A stretch of 64,000 nt of DNA. Origin: Prosthecobacter debontii (GTDB taxonomy: Bacteria > Verrucomicrobiota > Verrucomicrobiia > Verrucomicrobiales > Verrucomicrobiaceae). Position 1 is the stretch's first letter, and each line of letters begins with the position of its first letter. The notes under the pieces are model-generated. The model made no database searches, had not been told where the DNA came from, and saw nothing but the letters and a program-made list of their open reading frames with translations. The DNA is taken from assembly GCA_945869675.1 (NCBI GenBank), contig CAMBPS010000005.1:1-64000 (forward strand), given 5' to 3'. Shown piece after piece: positions 29,632-39,881 of the stretch. A program made the position numbers and the translations under genes.

Positions 29632-30693
29632 TTGCCTAATCCCATGCCACTCTCTGAAGACACCCTAGCCTGCCTTGGCACAGAAGTCCCACTCGCTAAG
29701 ATCGACCGAGCTCTCAAGGAACTTTGGGATAGCGATGTCGCGAAGACTCGTGCCTCGCTCATCAACCTTGCCATTTACAGTGAAGCGACGGAATCATTGA
29801 TCGAAAATAACCATCTGCTGGCCAAGATCACGGCCGAAAATGCCTGCCGGGCACTTTTGATCACGTGCCTGCCAGAGGTCAAACCTCAACGCGCTCGCGC
29901 TTGGATCAATGCGCTCTGCCGTCCCTATCAGGGAAAGCAGATTGTTTGCAGCGAGCAGATTTCCTTTGTGCTTGAAGGAGGTGACGCCGCTCAGGTTCAA
30001 AACGTCGTCTTTGCCCATCTTGATTCAGATCTGCCACTCATCGTCTGGTGGCAGGGAGAACTCACGAAAAACTTCGAAGAACGCTTTTACAGCCGAATCG
30101 GCACACTCATCATCGACAGCAGCACTTGGGATGATCCTCGTCGCGAGTTCGCCAGTCTAGGCGCTGCAAAAGCGGCCGAAACATCCCACTTCGATGTCCG
30201 AGATCTGAGCTGGACGCGCAGTCACTTTCTGCGCACCGCTTTAGCCAATGCCTTTCAGGATATCAAAGCGCGCGAGCACTTGCCAAAGCTCCAGTCCATC
30301 GAGATCACACACCTGAATACCGAACGCTGCGCTGCTGTGCTGCTCGCTGGCTGGATCACTCAAAGACTGGGTGCCGTTCTCGATGAAGCTCAATCCGGTC
30401 TAGTCTTTCAAAAGACTGACGGAACCAGCCTTCGCGTCACTTTGATCGAAACCCTTTCTGGATGCGCTCTACAATCGCTGCGCCTCATAGCACCGTGCCT
30501 AGAAGTCAGTGTCACTCGTGATGGCCTCTCAAGCTTTGTGCGCGTGAATGCCACCTGTGAAGGTCATAGCCATGAAGAACTTCTTCCTGCAGATGTCGTC
30601 AGTGATGCCGAACTCATCAGTGAGCAACTCAGCCGCTCCGGCGGAAGCACCCATTACTCGAAAGTACTGCCTCTGATGGTGAAGATGTTGTAG
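29632..30693 (+). CDS. opcA: OpcA-like glucose-6-phosphate dehydrogenase assembly protein
   Basis: Directly downstream of zwf; CSEQISFVLEGG...LDSDLPLIVWWQGEL OpcA-like motifs. Confidence 0.85.
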   Translation: MPNPMPLSEDTLACLGTEVPLAKIDRALKELWDSDVAKTRASLINLAIYSEATESLIENNHLLAKITAENACRALLITCLPEVKPQRARAWINALCRPYQGKQIVCSEQISFVLEGGDAAQVQNVVFAHLDSDLPLIVWWQGELTKNFEERFYSRIGTLIIDSSTWDDPRREFASLGAAKAAETSHFDVRDLSWTRSHFLRTALANAFQDIKAREHLPKLQSIEITHLNTERCAAVLLAGWITQRLGAVLDEAQSGLVFQKTDGTSLRVTLIETLSGCALQSLRLIAPCLEVSVTRDGLSSFVRVNATCEGHSHEELLPADVVSDAELISEQLSRSGGSTHYSKVLPLMVKML

Positions 30694-30750
30694 CTGCCTG
30701 CGCCAGCAAGTGGAACCTCGATATCATCCCCCATGCCTTGACCTGCACGG

Positions 30751-32700
30751 CTACCTCATCGTCTCAGTCTGCGCCAGCACATCGGCAAAGGGAACTTTCT
30801 CCAGCATTCCATACGCTTCATTCCGCGTCAGACGCTCACGGATTGTCGCTGGACTGGACAAGCCACAAAGAAAACGCGCCAGTTGTCTTGGTGTGCGAAG
30901 AGAAGCATGGCGCTCATCCATCAGTGCACGGATCGCCGCGACATCTTCCATGGTGATCTCAGGAATCGGCGACTGCGGCAATAAACGCGGGGTTTCATCA
31001 GCCCCACCTTTAGCCTGCTCCTGACAACTCGTGCAGGTGCCGCAATCCTCGATCATTTCTTCCCCAAAGTAACGCAACAACCAGCGCGTCAAACAACCGC
31101 GATGCCCAGCCAACTCTAGCACCTGATGAAGCCGCTTGACATCACGCGCCTCTCGATTGATAAAAAGTTGCTGCATCTGCACACTGATCGGGCCTGGATC
31201 ACGCTCCGCAGCATTGTCACAGAGTCGATAGCGCTGCCTAGCCTTACTCGGTTTAAGTTCGATTTCTCCTGACTCCTGCAGCCAAGTCAGCGCTTTCATG
31301 ACCCGCTCACGTGGCTCTTCGATCTGTTCCGCCGCCTCATCTGGATTCAGCGCAATCCATTTGGTCCCACGCTTACCGGCTGAAAAAACACGCTTCAAAA
31401 ACGCTTGTCGCTCTGGTTGATGGCCTGACAAAATTCGCGCCTCAGGCTGAAGAAAACGGAATTGATAACTCGAATAAAATGACCCTAACGGACGCACCAC
31501 GCCGGTGAGCTCTAAATTGGTTAAAACGGTCTCAATGACCAGGGGCCGAATATCCGTGGACTGAGAAAGCTCGTAGAGAGAGAAATCGAACTCCTGCCCC
31601 TGACGCAACAAATGATCCACCAACTGACGCAATGCCTGTGGCGTCGGCGTGTCACCGAATGTGAAGTTTTCTAAGACAATGCAGTCGTCTTTGCAGGCCA
31701 ACAACTCACACACGGAAGGCTTTCCATCACGCCCGGCACGGCCCGTTTCCTGCATGTAGTTTTCCAGCGTCTTGGGCAGATTGTAGTGATATACGGCCCG
31801 GATATTTGCCTTATCAATTCCCATGCCAAAGGCAATGGTCGCCACGATCACGTCTAGTGTGCCGTTCATAAAGGAATCCTGCGCAGCATGCCGGTACTCG
31901 TCTGGCAGACCGGCATGGTAAGCCAGCGCATTTACGCCATTGCGTTGCAGAAAGGTTGCCACCTCTTCCGCCGTGTTTTGCAGCGTCACATAGACAATAG
32001 AGGCCCCTTTCCGCTTAAGCAGAACCTTTGCCAAATACTCCTTTCGCTTTAGTGCAGGGCAGGGCGTGATACGGTAATGTAAGTTAGACCGATGAAACGA
32101 CGTCTGCACATGATCTTCTTCGGCGATGCCAAACGCCTTTCGAATATCCCGCGCTACGTCAGGTGTCGCCGTCGCCGTCAGCGCCAGTAATGGATGAATG
32201 CCAAGCTCCTGCGCCATCAGTGCTAGACGCAGGTACTCTGGGCGGAAATTGTGTCCCCATTCCGAAATACAGTGCGCCTCATCCACCGCCATCATAGCAA
32301 TTTTTACCTGCTTGAGTCGTTCAATAAAGTTCTCATTCATCAGCCGCTCTGGCGCGATGTAGAGCAGCTTCAAAAGCCCTGACTTCATGTCGTCAAACAC
32401 CCGCTGGGACTCTTCTAGCGATAAAGAAGAATCCAAACGTGCCGCCGCAATCCCGCGCGCTTTCAGCGCCTCCACCTGATCCTTCATCAACGCGATCAGA
32501 GGTGAGATTACCAGCGTCACCCCATCCATCAGCAGCGCCGGAAGCTGATAACACAGGGACTTCCCTGCACTCGTCGGAAACAGCGCCAGTGCACTCCGCC
32601 CAGCCAGTAGCGACTGCATCACTCGCTCCTGCCCCGGGCGGAAAGCCGCATGGCCAAAGTGTTTTTTGAGTGTGGCATGAAGGTCCGTAGGCATCTCCAT
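30751..32700 (-). CDS. recQ: ATP-dependent DNA helicase RecQ
   Basis: FRPGQERVMQSLLAGRSALALFPTSAGKSLCYQLPAL; AVDEAHCISEWGHNFRPEY; QETGRAGRDGKPS. Confidence 0.96.
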   Translation of the reverse strand: MEMPTDLHATLKKHFGHAAFRPGQERVMQSLLAGRSALALFPTSAGKSLCYQLPALLMDGVTLVISPLIALMKDQVEALKARGIAAARLDSSLSLEESQRVFDDMKSGLLKLLYIAPERLMNENFIERLKQVKIAMMAVDEAHCISEWGHNFRPEYLRLALMAQELGIHPLLALTATATPDVARDIRKAFGIAEEDHVQTSFHRSNLHYRITPCPALKRKEYLAKVLLKRKGASIVYVTLQNTAEEVATFLQRNGVNALAYHAGLPDEYRHAAQDSFMNGTLDVIVATIAFGMGIDKANIRAVYHYNLPKTLENYMQETGRAGRDGKPSVCELLACKDDCIVLENFTFGDTPTPQALRQLVDHLLRQGQEFDFSLYELSQSTDIRPLVIETVLTNLELTGVVRPLGSFYSSYQFRFLQPEARILSGHQPERQAFLKRVFSAGKRGTKWIALNPDEAAEQIEEPRERVMKALTWLQESGEIELKPSKARQRYRLCDNAAERDPGPISVQMQQLFINREARDVKRLHQVLELAGHRGCLTRWLLRYFGEEMIEDCGTCTSCQEQAKGGADETPRLLPQSPIPEITMEDVAAIRALMDERHASLRTPRQLARFLCGLSSPATIRERLTRNEAYGMLEKVPFADVLAQTETMR

Positions 32701-32765
32701 TCATCGCACAATCGAGCAACTTCATCATTCCTTTTTCTTGCTTGCTGCGTATCAGGTGAATTCTC

Positions 32766-33233
32766 ATGTCTCACTGGCTACTCAAATCTGAACCTGACGT
32801 TTTTTCTTTCGATCACCTCAAGGCACGTCCAAAGAGGACGGAACCCTGGAATGGGGTGCGGAATTATCAGGTGCGGAACATGATGCGGGATCAAATGGCG
32901 CTGGGAGATCTGGGCTTTTTTTATCACTCAAGCTGCCCCGTACCAGGAATTGCCGGAATCGTGAAGATCGTCAAAGAGGCTTATCCTGATCACACGCAAT
33001 TTGATCCTGCTTCGGAATACTTTGATGCAGGTAGCAAACTTGAGGAACCACGCTGGCTGATGGTGGATGTGAAGTGGGAGGCAGACTTCACGACGTTTGT
33101 GACCTTGGACATGCTGCGTGCGGAGCCCAAGCTGGCGGACATGCTGATTCTTCGCCGAGGGAATCGCCTTTCCATCACTGGGGTCCAGCCTCAGCACTGG
33201 GAGCTCATTTGCAAACTTGGGAACGAAGGCTAG
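32766..33233 (+). CDS. EVE domain-containing protein
   Basis: MSHWLLKSEPDVFSFDHL...WNGVRNYQVRNMMRDQMALGDLGFFYHSSC. Confidence 0.95.
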   Translation: MSHWLLKSEPDVFSFDHLKARPKRTEPWNGVRNYQVRNMMRDQMALGDLGFFYHSSCPVPGIAGIVKIVKEAYPDHTQFDPASEYFDAGSKLEEPRWLMVDVKWEADFTTFVTLDMLRAEPKLADMLILRRGNRLSITGVQPQHWELICKLGNEG

Positions 33234-33271
33234 GCCTTTGGCCGCTGACAGGCGGGCAACAAGCCTTCCCG

Positions 33272-33306
33272 TATAACAAAACACCCGACCTTGTGGGCCG
33301 GGTGTT
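33272..33306 (-). terminator. Terminator for the DUF1501 operon
   Basis: 8-bp stem aacacccg/cgggtgtt with T-rich minus-strand downstream gttttgttat. Confidence 0.65.
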
Positions 33307-33331
33307 GAATTTAGAGGCTGTCGATTCGGGA

Positions 33332-34630
33332 TTAAGCGAAGATGTCGATCACTGGCACGCCTGTATTGCCCACGGTGAATGGGCGATTGGAGGGTGACAT
33401 GACGACTTCTTCAACAGGGAGGCCCATGGCGTGACCGATGGTGGCCAGGAAGTCCTCAGGGCTGGTCTGCTTATCAGCAGGACGACGACCTTCTTTATCC
33501 GAAGCACCATAAGCGAAGCCGCGTTTGGCTCCGCCGCCAGCAAGGACGGTGGTGTAGGCGAGAGGGTAATGGTCGCGACCATCATTCTCATTGATGTCCG
33601 GCGTGCGTCCGAACTCGGAGCCTAGGACAACCAAGGTGGAATCCAAAAGACCTTTGGCTTCAAGATCGAGCAGCAGGGCTGAGAAGCCTGTGTCGAGCGT
33701 GTTACCATTGTTGGTCATGGCGTTGTCGATGGTGTTGTGCATATCCCAGCCGCCCATCTGAACTTCAACAAAGCGGACACCGCTTTCGATGAGACGACGA
33801 GCGAGCAAGCAGCCTTGGCCAAAGTTGTTCCTACCGTATTTCTCACGAGTTTCTGGGGTCTCGAGAGTGAGGTCGAAAGCCTTGAGGTCTTCGCTTTTCA
33901 TGAGCTTGAGAGTTTCATCATAGAACTCGGAATACGCTTTCACATCTTCGCTCTGGAACTTCTTGCGGAACCCAGAGTCAAACTCATTCATGAGCGAGAT
34001 ACGCTTGCTGAACTGGGCATCCGAGGTGGTTGGCTTAATGTTTTGAAGGCCGGTCTCTGGATTGGAGATCGGGATCGGAGACATGGCAGGCGGGAAGAAG
34101 CCTGCGCCTGGATAGGCACTGCCGCTATTGACGACGACGCTGTCTGGGAGTGTGACGTCTTTGATGCGCCCAAGGAAGTGAGAACCCCAAACACCCATCG
34201 CTGGGTGAACGATGGTGCCGCGTGGCTCATAGCCCGTCTTCATGATGTAGGTTCCGGCTTCATGCACACCCGTCTTGGAGGACATGGAGCGGATGAGGGA
34301 CAACTTGCTGGCGTTTTCAGCCAACTTAGGCAGATAACCACCGAGGTAGTCGATGCCGTCAGCTTTGGCCTTGATGCGATCACCGAAGCCTTTGGTAGCA
34401 CCTTCTTTTGGATCGAAGGTATCGATGTGGGTCATGCCGCCACCCATCCAGAGATAGATGACGTGTTTGGCTTTACCAAAGCCAGGAGTGCCAGGGCCGG
34501 AGGCGCTAGCAGCCTTAGCCATCTTGGAAGAAAGACCAGGAAGGAGGGTGACGCCGAGGACCGTCTTTGCGGTATTCAGCATGAACTGACGGCGATTAGC
34601 GTCGTTGAGGCGGAGGAGTTCTGATTTCAT
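33332..34630 (-). CDS. DUF1501 domain-containing protein
   Basis: KAKHVIYLWMGGGMTHIDTFDPKEGATKGFG; LVVLGSEFGRTPDINENDGRDHYPLAYTTVLAGGG; N-terminal NRRQF Tat-like signal. Confidence 0.93.
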   Translation of the reverse strand: MKSELLRLNDANRRQFMLNTAKTVLGVTLLPGLSSKMAKAASASGPGTPGFGKAKHVIYLWMGGGMTHIDTFDPKEGATKGFGDRIKAKADGIDYLGGYLPKLAENASKLSLIRSMSSKTGVHEAGTYIMKTGYEPRGTIVHPAMGVWGSHFLGRIKDVTLPDSVVVNSGSAYPGAGFFPPAMSPIPISNPETGLQNIKPTTSDAQFSKRISLMNEFDSGFRKKFQSEDVKAYSEFYDETLKLMKSEDLKAFDLTLETPETREKYGRNNFGQGCLLARRLIESGVRFVEVQMGGWDMHNTIDNAMTNNGNTLDTGFSALLLDLEAKGLLDSTLVVLGSEFGRTPDINENDGRDHYPLAYTTVLAGGGAKRGFAYGASDKEGRRPADKQTSPEDFLATIGHAMGLPVEEVVMSPSNRPFTVGNTGVPVIDIFA

Positions 34631-34670
34631 AGTTTTAAAAGTTGAAGTTAAAAAGTGATTGAGTTCGTGA

Positions 34671-36887
34671 TTACTGTACAAACATGAATTCGCGGGTATT
34701 GATGAGCGCCCAGATCATATTGGCGTAGCCATCGTCACCAGCGCCGAGCACACGCTTAGCGATGTCTTTTTCATTCATCGTTGGCTTACGGTTCATGATG
34801 GTCAGGAACATGCGCTCAACCTTTTCAGAAGGGTCACGCACGGATTCCATATTACGGAAGATGAGTGAATCTGGGCTGGTGAGCATCTTCTGCGCCTTGC
34901 CGTTCATGATGGTGAGCACCTGTGGGACGTTGCCGACCTTGGTGCTGCCGTCGATGAGCATGCGTGGGGATTGACCAAAGTCGGTCAAGAAGTGACCACC
35001 AGGAGCTGGCTGGACAATTTCTGAAGCACGCATGAGATTCATGCCTTCATAGCTGAGGACCTTATCAGGACCATCATTCATGGCGGTTGCCTCTGGTTTC
35101 TTGGTGGATTTGGAGGCTTTTTCTTCCATCATCATATCACCACCAGCCATCTCGAGACCGCCACCCATGAGAGCACGTTCTTTCTGCTGGATCTTGCGGT
35201 AGGCATCATACTTGATGAGCACTGTCTGTGGATCCACGGTTTCGAGATTGAGGTCGATGGACTTGGCATACAGATCCTGGAGAGGAGCTTTGTAGCTGTC
35301 TGGTTTACCGAGCACGAGGGTCATGTAGCTGTCCCAAGCCTGCTCAGCAGTCATGCGGCGGAGCATAGGGCCTTGGAAGTAGTACTTCTCACCCATCACG
35401 ATGTTTTCTGTGGTAGCTTCCGATTGGTAAGCGCGGGTATTATAGACGATGCGCATGAACTGCTTCAGGTCGAACTTCACACGGACCATTTCTGCGGCGA
35501 GGTGCTTGAGCAACTCAGGATTCACGGATTGAGCTGGATCGTCAATGTTGGTGACAGGCTCAGCAACGGCAGCACCAAAGGCACGCTTCCACATGCGGTT
35601 GGCGACGGTCATGGCAAAACGTGGGTTTTGCGGATGAGTCATCCAGTTAGCGAAGGAAACACGGAGCTTTTCTTCGTTCTTTTTGCTTTGCTTGTAAGCT
35701 GGATTGCCTTTGTCAGCGGGGCTCCACATGACGAATTTTGGCTCAACGGCATCACCTGGCTTGCCATCTTTGTATTTGTAGTCATGAGGCAATTTCATGC
35801 CGTTCATGTCGCGATCTTTAACAGCGTTCTGGTTAGCGCGGATGTAGTTTTGAATGCCGTTGCGCAGACGCTTGATGTCTTGGCCGGATTTTTCAACCAT
35901 GGGCTCGATGCCAGCCATGAGGCGTGCCATCGGGTCAGTGCCGCCCAGATCTTTGCCATTCAGGCGGGTCGTGGTAGCACCAAAGAAAGCGGCCATTTCA
36001 TAGAATTGCTTCTGGGTCCAATCAGCAAACGGATGGTCGTGGCATTGAGCACAGGCGACGTCGGTGCCAAGGAAAACAGTCAGCGTATTGGCCAAATTGT
36101 CCAGAGGCATCCCAGAATCGCGGAGAAGGTAACCAGCTGCGCCATTGTAGGTGCCGTCTGGTTTTTTATCCCACATTTTACCTGTGGCAGTCATCATCTC
36201 ATAGACCATCTCATTCCATGGGCGGTTCATGGCGATTTGTTCTTTTAACCAGCCGATGTACGGAGTGCCACGGACGTTGTCTGCTTCAAATTCGTTCTTC
36301 ACACGCAGCATCTCGGCGAAGTAGTTATAGAGCGTGGTTTTGTAACCTTCAGAATCCAGCAACATGTCGATGAGCTGGGAGCGCTTGGCTTTGTCGCTGC
36401 TTTTGATGAAAGCATGAGCTTCGTCATAGTTTGGGATACGACCTGCGATGTCGAGATACACACGGCGTACGAACTGCTCGTCGTTGGCCATCGGATTGAA
36501 GCTCTTGATCGGTCCTTTACCTGCTGTGGCACGTTCAGGATTGGCCTTGATCAGGCCGTTGGCCACAAGTTGGTCCACCTTGGCTGCAGCCTGAGCCACC
36601 GTTGCATTGGCTAGCATTGATGGAGCCGATTCGGCACCCGCTGCGGCTGCAGCTGGCTTGGCGGCCTTTGCAATCGCCTGATCTTCAGGGGAAAGGCGCG
36701 TTAAAGCGAACTGATGCATGGCTCCGTCTGCGGTTTGCAGAACGATGTCTCCGCCTTCGATTTTGACGAAGGAGGCGTTTACTTGGCGGCCAGCGACGTC
36801 AGTCCAGGTGCGGGCTTCTGCGTAGGCAGAACTTGCACAAAGACCAGCGGCTAAAAGGCCAGCGAGCAGTGTTTGGGTGGTTTTCAT
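34671..36887 (-). CDS. DUF1549/DUF1553 protein with N-terminal SHD1-like domain
   Basis: ARTWTDVAGRQVNASFVKIEGGDIVLQTADG; DEQFVRRVYLDIAGRIPNYDEA; CAQCHDHPFADW; NPRFAMTVANRMWKRAFG. Confidence 0.9.
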   Translation of the reverse strand: MKTTQTLLAGLLAAGLCASSAYAEARTWTDVAGRQVNASFVKIEGGDIVLQTADGAMHQFALTRLSPEDQAIAKAAKPAAAAAGAESAPSMLANATVAQAAAKVDQLVANGLIKANPERATAGKGPIKSFNPMANDEQFVRRVYLDIAGRIPNYDEAHAFIKSSDKAKRSQLIDMLLDSEGYKTTLYNYFAEMLRVKNEFEADNVRGTPYIGWLKEQIAMNRPWNEMVYEMMTATGKMWDKKPDGTYNGAAGYLLRDSGMPLDNLANTLTVFLGTDVACAQCHDHPFADWTQKQFYEMAAFFGATTTRLNGKDLGGTDPMARLMAGIEPMVEKSGQDIKRLRNGIQNYIRANQNAVKDRDMNGMKLPHDYKYKDGKPGDAVEPKFVMWSPADKGNPAYKQSKKNEEKLRVSFANWMTHPQNPRFAMTVANRMWKRAFGAAVAEPVTNIDDPAQSVNPELLKHLAAEMVRVKFDLKQFMRIVYNTRAYQSEATTENIVMGEKYYFQGPMLRRMTAEQAWDSYMTLVLGKPDSYKAPLQDLYAKSIDLNLETVDPQTVLIKYDAYRKIQQKERALMGGGLEMAGGDMMMEEKASKSTKKPEATAMNDGPDKVLSYEGMNLMRASEIVQPAPGGHFLTDFGQSPRMLIDGSTKVGNVPQVLTIMNGKAQKMLTSPDSLIFRNMESVRDPSEKVERMFLTIMNRKPTMNEKDIAKRVLGAGDDGYANMIWALINTREFMFVQ

Positions 36888-37073
36888 GGGTAGATGAGAG
36901 GTGCTGAGTGAATGACTCCGGCTGGAGAACGGTCCAGATTGGAAGGAATTAGAACAAAATTATCATAATTTACTGTTTCCGGCATCTTTTTTTCAATTTT
37001 CACCGGATTGGAGGAACTCATCCAGCCTGCGAACGACCTTGCACACGGCTGTGATTATGGCAAAGGGCAGGCC

Positions 37074-37595
37074 ATGTTGAAGCTTCTTTCCACTGCATGG
37101 CAATTTGTCCGCCAGAATGATCTACCCACGATCTGGTGTGCGTTAATCAGTCGCGAGGCGCATCCATTAGTGCAATTCATTAAATATGGCTGTTGCGGCG
37201 TGGTGGCCGCCATCACCCACAATGGCATTCTCACGATCCTATCCCTGACCCTTTTCCCTGCCGTTCAGGGGATGCTGGTGGACGGACAGGTGCTGGATGA
37301 AACCCTGCGCGCCAAGAACCTCGTGATCAACAATGCCATCGCCTGGCCCTTTGGCACCTTGATCGCATATTGGCTGAATATCCTCTTCGTCTTCACTCCC
37401 GGTCGCCACAGCAAGTTGACGGAGTTGGTCATGTTCTGGATCGCCAGCGCCATCGGCTTCTTTCCGGGCGGCTTTGTAGCGCATTGGCTTGCCGCCGGTT
37501 ACCACTTACCCTCATTGATCGCTCAATTGGGCTTCGTGGTCACCTCAGTCATGGTAAACTTCCTCTGCCGGAAGTTTGTGATTTTTAAAAATTAG
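37074..37595 (+). CDS. GtrA family membrane protein (ORF opens at 37008)
   Basis: FIKYGCCGVVAAITHNGILTI plus four hydrophobic segments, C-terminal FLCRKFVIFKN. Confidence 0.85.
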   Translation: MLKLLSTAWQFVRQNDLPTIWCALISREAHPLVQFIKYGCCGVVAAITHNGILTILSLTLFPAVQGMLVDGQVLDETLRAKNLVINNAIAWPFGTLIAYWLNILFVFTPGRHSKLTELVMFWIASAIGFFPGGFVAHWLAAGYHLPSLIAQLGFVVTSVMVNFLCRKFVIFKN

Positions 37596-38629
37596 CCCAG
37601 ATCACTGATGGCCACAGGCTTGCCACCTTGCTCAGCGCTCTTGTCAGAGGCAAAAATGACCTCAAAACTGCGCAGAGATTCTGGGAAACTGGTGAGCGGC
37701 ATGTCTTTCCCCTCATCCAGGGCATCAAAGAAAGCTTGGAATTGAGTCTGGTAAGGATGATCGCTGACATCGCCTGAATCCAGCATCTGCATGGAAAGTT
37801 GGCCCCACTCTTTCTTATCGCTCTTCAGCTTGTTGGAGTGCAGTTTATTGTCCAGCAAGCTGCCCTGACTGCCGACAAGATGGGTGTGGAAGTAATAAGG
37901 CTGGAGGCAATCGACCACCGCCGCCGTTTTCCCGACGGCTCCATTCTTGAATTTCACCAGTGTCACGCTCGTTGTGTCATATTCATAAGGGGCAAAGATC
38001 TCGCTCTTCGACTTCGTGCTGAAACTGGTCACACTTTCCACCTCACCCGGCATGACCATGAGCAGCGCGTCTAAAGCATGGCAACCAGCCGTCAGCAGCG
38101 CACTACCACCATCTTTTTTACCCACATTCCAGCGAAACTGACCATACCAGGGACCGATACCGTGGTAGTAGTCCACCTCGCCGTAGTGAATCTCTCCGAG
38201 CAGTCCTTCATCAATGATGGCCTTCGTGGACTGGAACTGACCCGAGAATCGGCACTCGAAGCAGACGCAACCCTTCACGCCATTCGACTTCGCCGCCGCC
38301 ACGATCTCACGCACTTCTTGCAGCGAGTTCGCCATCGGCTTTTCTAAAATGATGTGCTTTTTCGCATTGGCCGCCGCGATGGCCTGATTGCGGTGCTGAC
38401 TCGGGTAACTGGTGATGTCCACGATATGGATGTCTGGATCAGCCAGCATCGCATCAATATCCTGATAAGCCTTAATCTTCCCACCATGCTTCGCACTCAA
38501 CTCTGCCTCATCTAGTGGACGTGAGGAGTAAACGGCCGTCGCCTGCGCCTGCTTGGTCTTATTGATTGCTTCGATGTGAGCAGTCGCTGCCCAGCCATAT
38601 CCGATGATGCCGACGTTGTATTTTTTCAT
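37592..38629 (-). CDS. Gfo/Idh/MocA family oxidoreductase
   Basis: KYNVGIIGYGWAATAHIEAINK; HIILEKPMANSLQEVREIV. Confidence 0.93.
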   Translation of the reverse strand: MKKYNVGIIGYGWAATAHIEAINKTKQAQATAVYSSRPLDEAELSAKHGGKIKAYQDIDAMLADPDIHIVDITSYPSQHRNQAIAAANAKKHIILEKPMANSLQEVREIVAAAKSNGVKGCVCFECRFSGQFQSTKAIIDEGLLGEIHYGEVDYYHGIGPWYGQFRWNVGKKDGGSALLTAGCHALDALLMVMPGEVESVTSFSTKSKSEIFAPYEYDTTSVTLVKFKNGAVGKTAAVVDCLQPYYFHTHLVGSQGSLLDNKLHSNKLKSDKKEWGQLSMQMLDSGDVSDHPYQTQFQAFFDALDEGKDMPLTSFPESLRSFEVIFASDKSAEQGGKPVAISDLG

Positions 38630-38785
38630 GAGAAGAAGGTCAGATGCTCCACAGCGGGAACATTGAGTCAAACACATACCGATTAGTCCAGAGTCGCCTT
38701 TCAGAAATTCCATGAGTTGCATCAAAACTTGCACACCGCCAATTCAGGCTCACAATCTCGTCCCCAAACTTAACTCATTCATCTT

Positions 38786-39748
38786 ATGGCCGACATCTCT
38801 ACCAGCGCTGCTGACAAAAAAGACAAAGAATATTTCGCCGACGTGCCTCAGGCCGCCCCTGGCTTCTTCCTCAAGGGCTGCCATCAGTATGATTGGGGTC
38901 TCAAAAACCGCCTCAGCAAGGTCTTCAATCCAAAGGACGGCCGCACGGTGATGCTGGCCTTTGACCACGGCTATTTCCAAGGACCAACCACAGGCCTGGA
39001 GCGTGTGGACCAAACGATCCTACCCCTCGAACCTTACGCAGACTGTCTCATGCTCACGCGTGGCATTCAGCGCAGCGTGATCCCAGCTTCCACGACCAAA
39101 GCCATCGCACTACGCGCAAGCGGCGGCACCTCGATGGTCAGCCAGTTTGAAGAATGGGAAGGCGAAATCGACGGTAAGAAAGCCAAGTTTGGCCGCCCTG
39201 GATTTGAGCCTCTTTCCAATGAAAGCACCGCGCTCAACATCGAAGAAGCCATCCGTCTAAACGCTAGTGTGCTGGCCGTGCAGGTCTTCATCGGAAGTGC
39301 CTACGAGCGTCAGTCCCTCAAAAACCTAACCGATCTTGTCGATGCCGCTAGCCGCTACGGCATCGCCGTCATGGGTGTGACCGCTGTCGGTCGTGCCATG
39401 GCACGCACCCCGCAATATTTCCGCCTGGCGACTCGCATCATGGCAGAGCTCGGAGCCAACGTGGTGAAGTGCTATTACACCGACACTGAATTTGAGACCG
39501 TTACTTCCTGCTGCCCAGTGCCAATCGTCATTGCCGGTGGTAAGAAGCTGCCAGAACTCGATGCACTGACCATGTGCTACAACGCCATCCAACAGGGTGC
39601 CAACGGTGTGGACATGGGTCGTAACATCTTCCAGAGCGATGCCCCGATCAGCATGATGCAGGCCGTCCGCGGCGTGGTGCACGAAGGGCTGACTCCAGAA
39701 CAGGGCTTCCAGATGTACAACGACCTGAAGGCCAAAGGCACGAAATAA
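38786..39748 (+). CDS. lsrF: LsrF-like class I aldolase/thiolase (3-hydroxy-5-phosphonooxypentane-2,4-dione thiolase family)
   Basis: RTVMLAFDHGYFQGPTTGLERVD...CPVPIVIAGGKKLPELDALTMCYNAIQQGANGVDMGRNIFQSDAPISMM; close to recalled E. coli LsrF. Confidence 0.88.
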   Translation: MADISTSAADKKDKEYFADVPQAAPGFFLKGCHQYDWGLKNRLSKVFNPKDGRTVMLAFDHGYFQGPTTGLERVDQTILPLEPYADCLMLTRGIQRSVIPASTTKAIALRASGGTSMVSQFEEWEGEIDGKKAKFGRPGFEPLSNESTALNIEEAIRLNASVLAVQVFIGSAYERQSLKNLTDLVDAASRYGIAVMGVTAVGRAMARTPQYFRLATRIMAELGANVVKCYYTDTEFETVTSCCPVPIVIAGGKKLPELDALTMCYNAIQQGANGVDMGRNIFQSDAPISMMQAVRGVVHEGLTPEQGFQMYNDLKAKGTK

Positions 39749-39767
39749 GACCCGTCTTCTGATTCTG

Positions 39768-39802
39768 AAAGCCGCCGTGGTTCCTGCCTCGGCGGCTTTT
39801 TT
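39768..39802 (+). terminator. Rho-independent terminator of the lsrF-like gene
   Basis: aaagccgccg...cggcggcttttttat, 10-bp stem plus T run. Confidence 0.88.
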
Positions 39803-39881
39803 ATGCCGACCTCAAAATCTAGAATGCACCTAGAGCCTTGCATTCGCGGCGGAATTCTGATTTGATTCATCAATCACCCCT

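Noticed and set aside
33737-34624. 295-aa plus-strand ORF
   Set aside because: Antisense to the DUF1501 gene; no motif.
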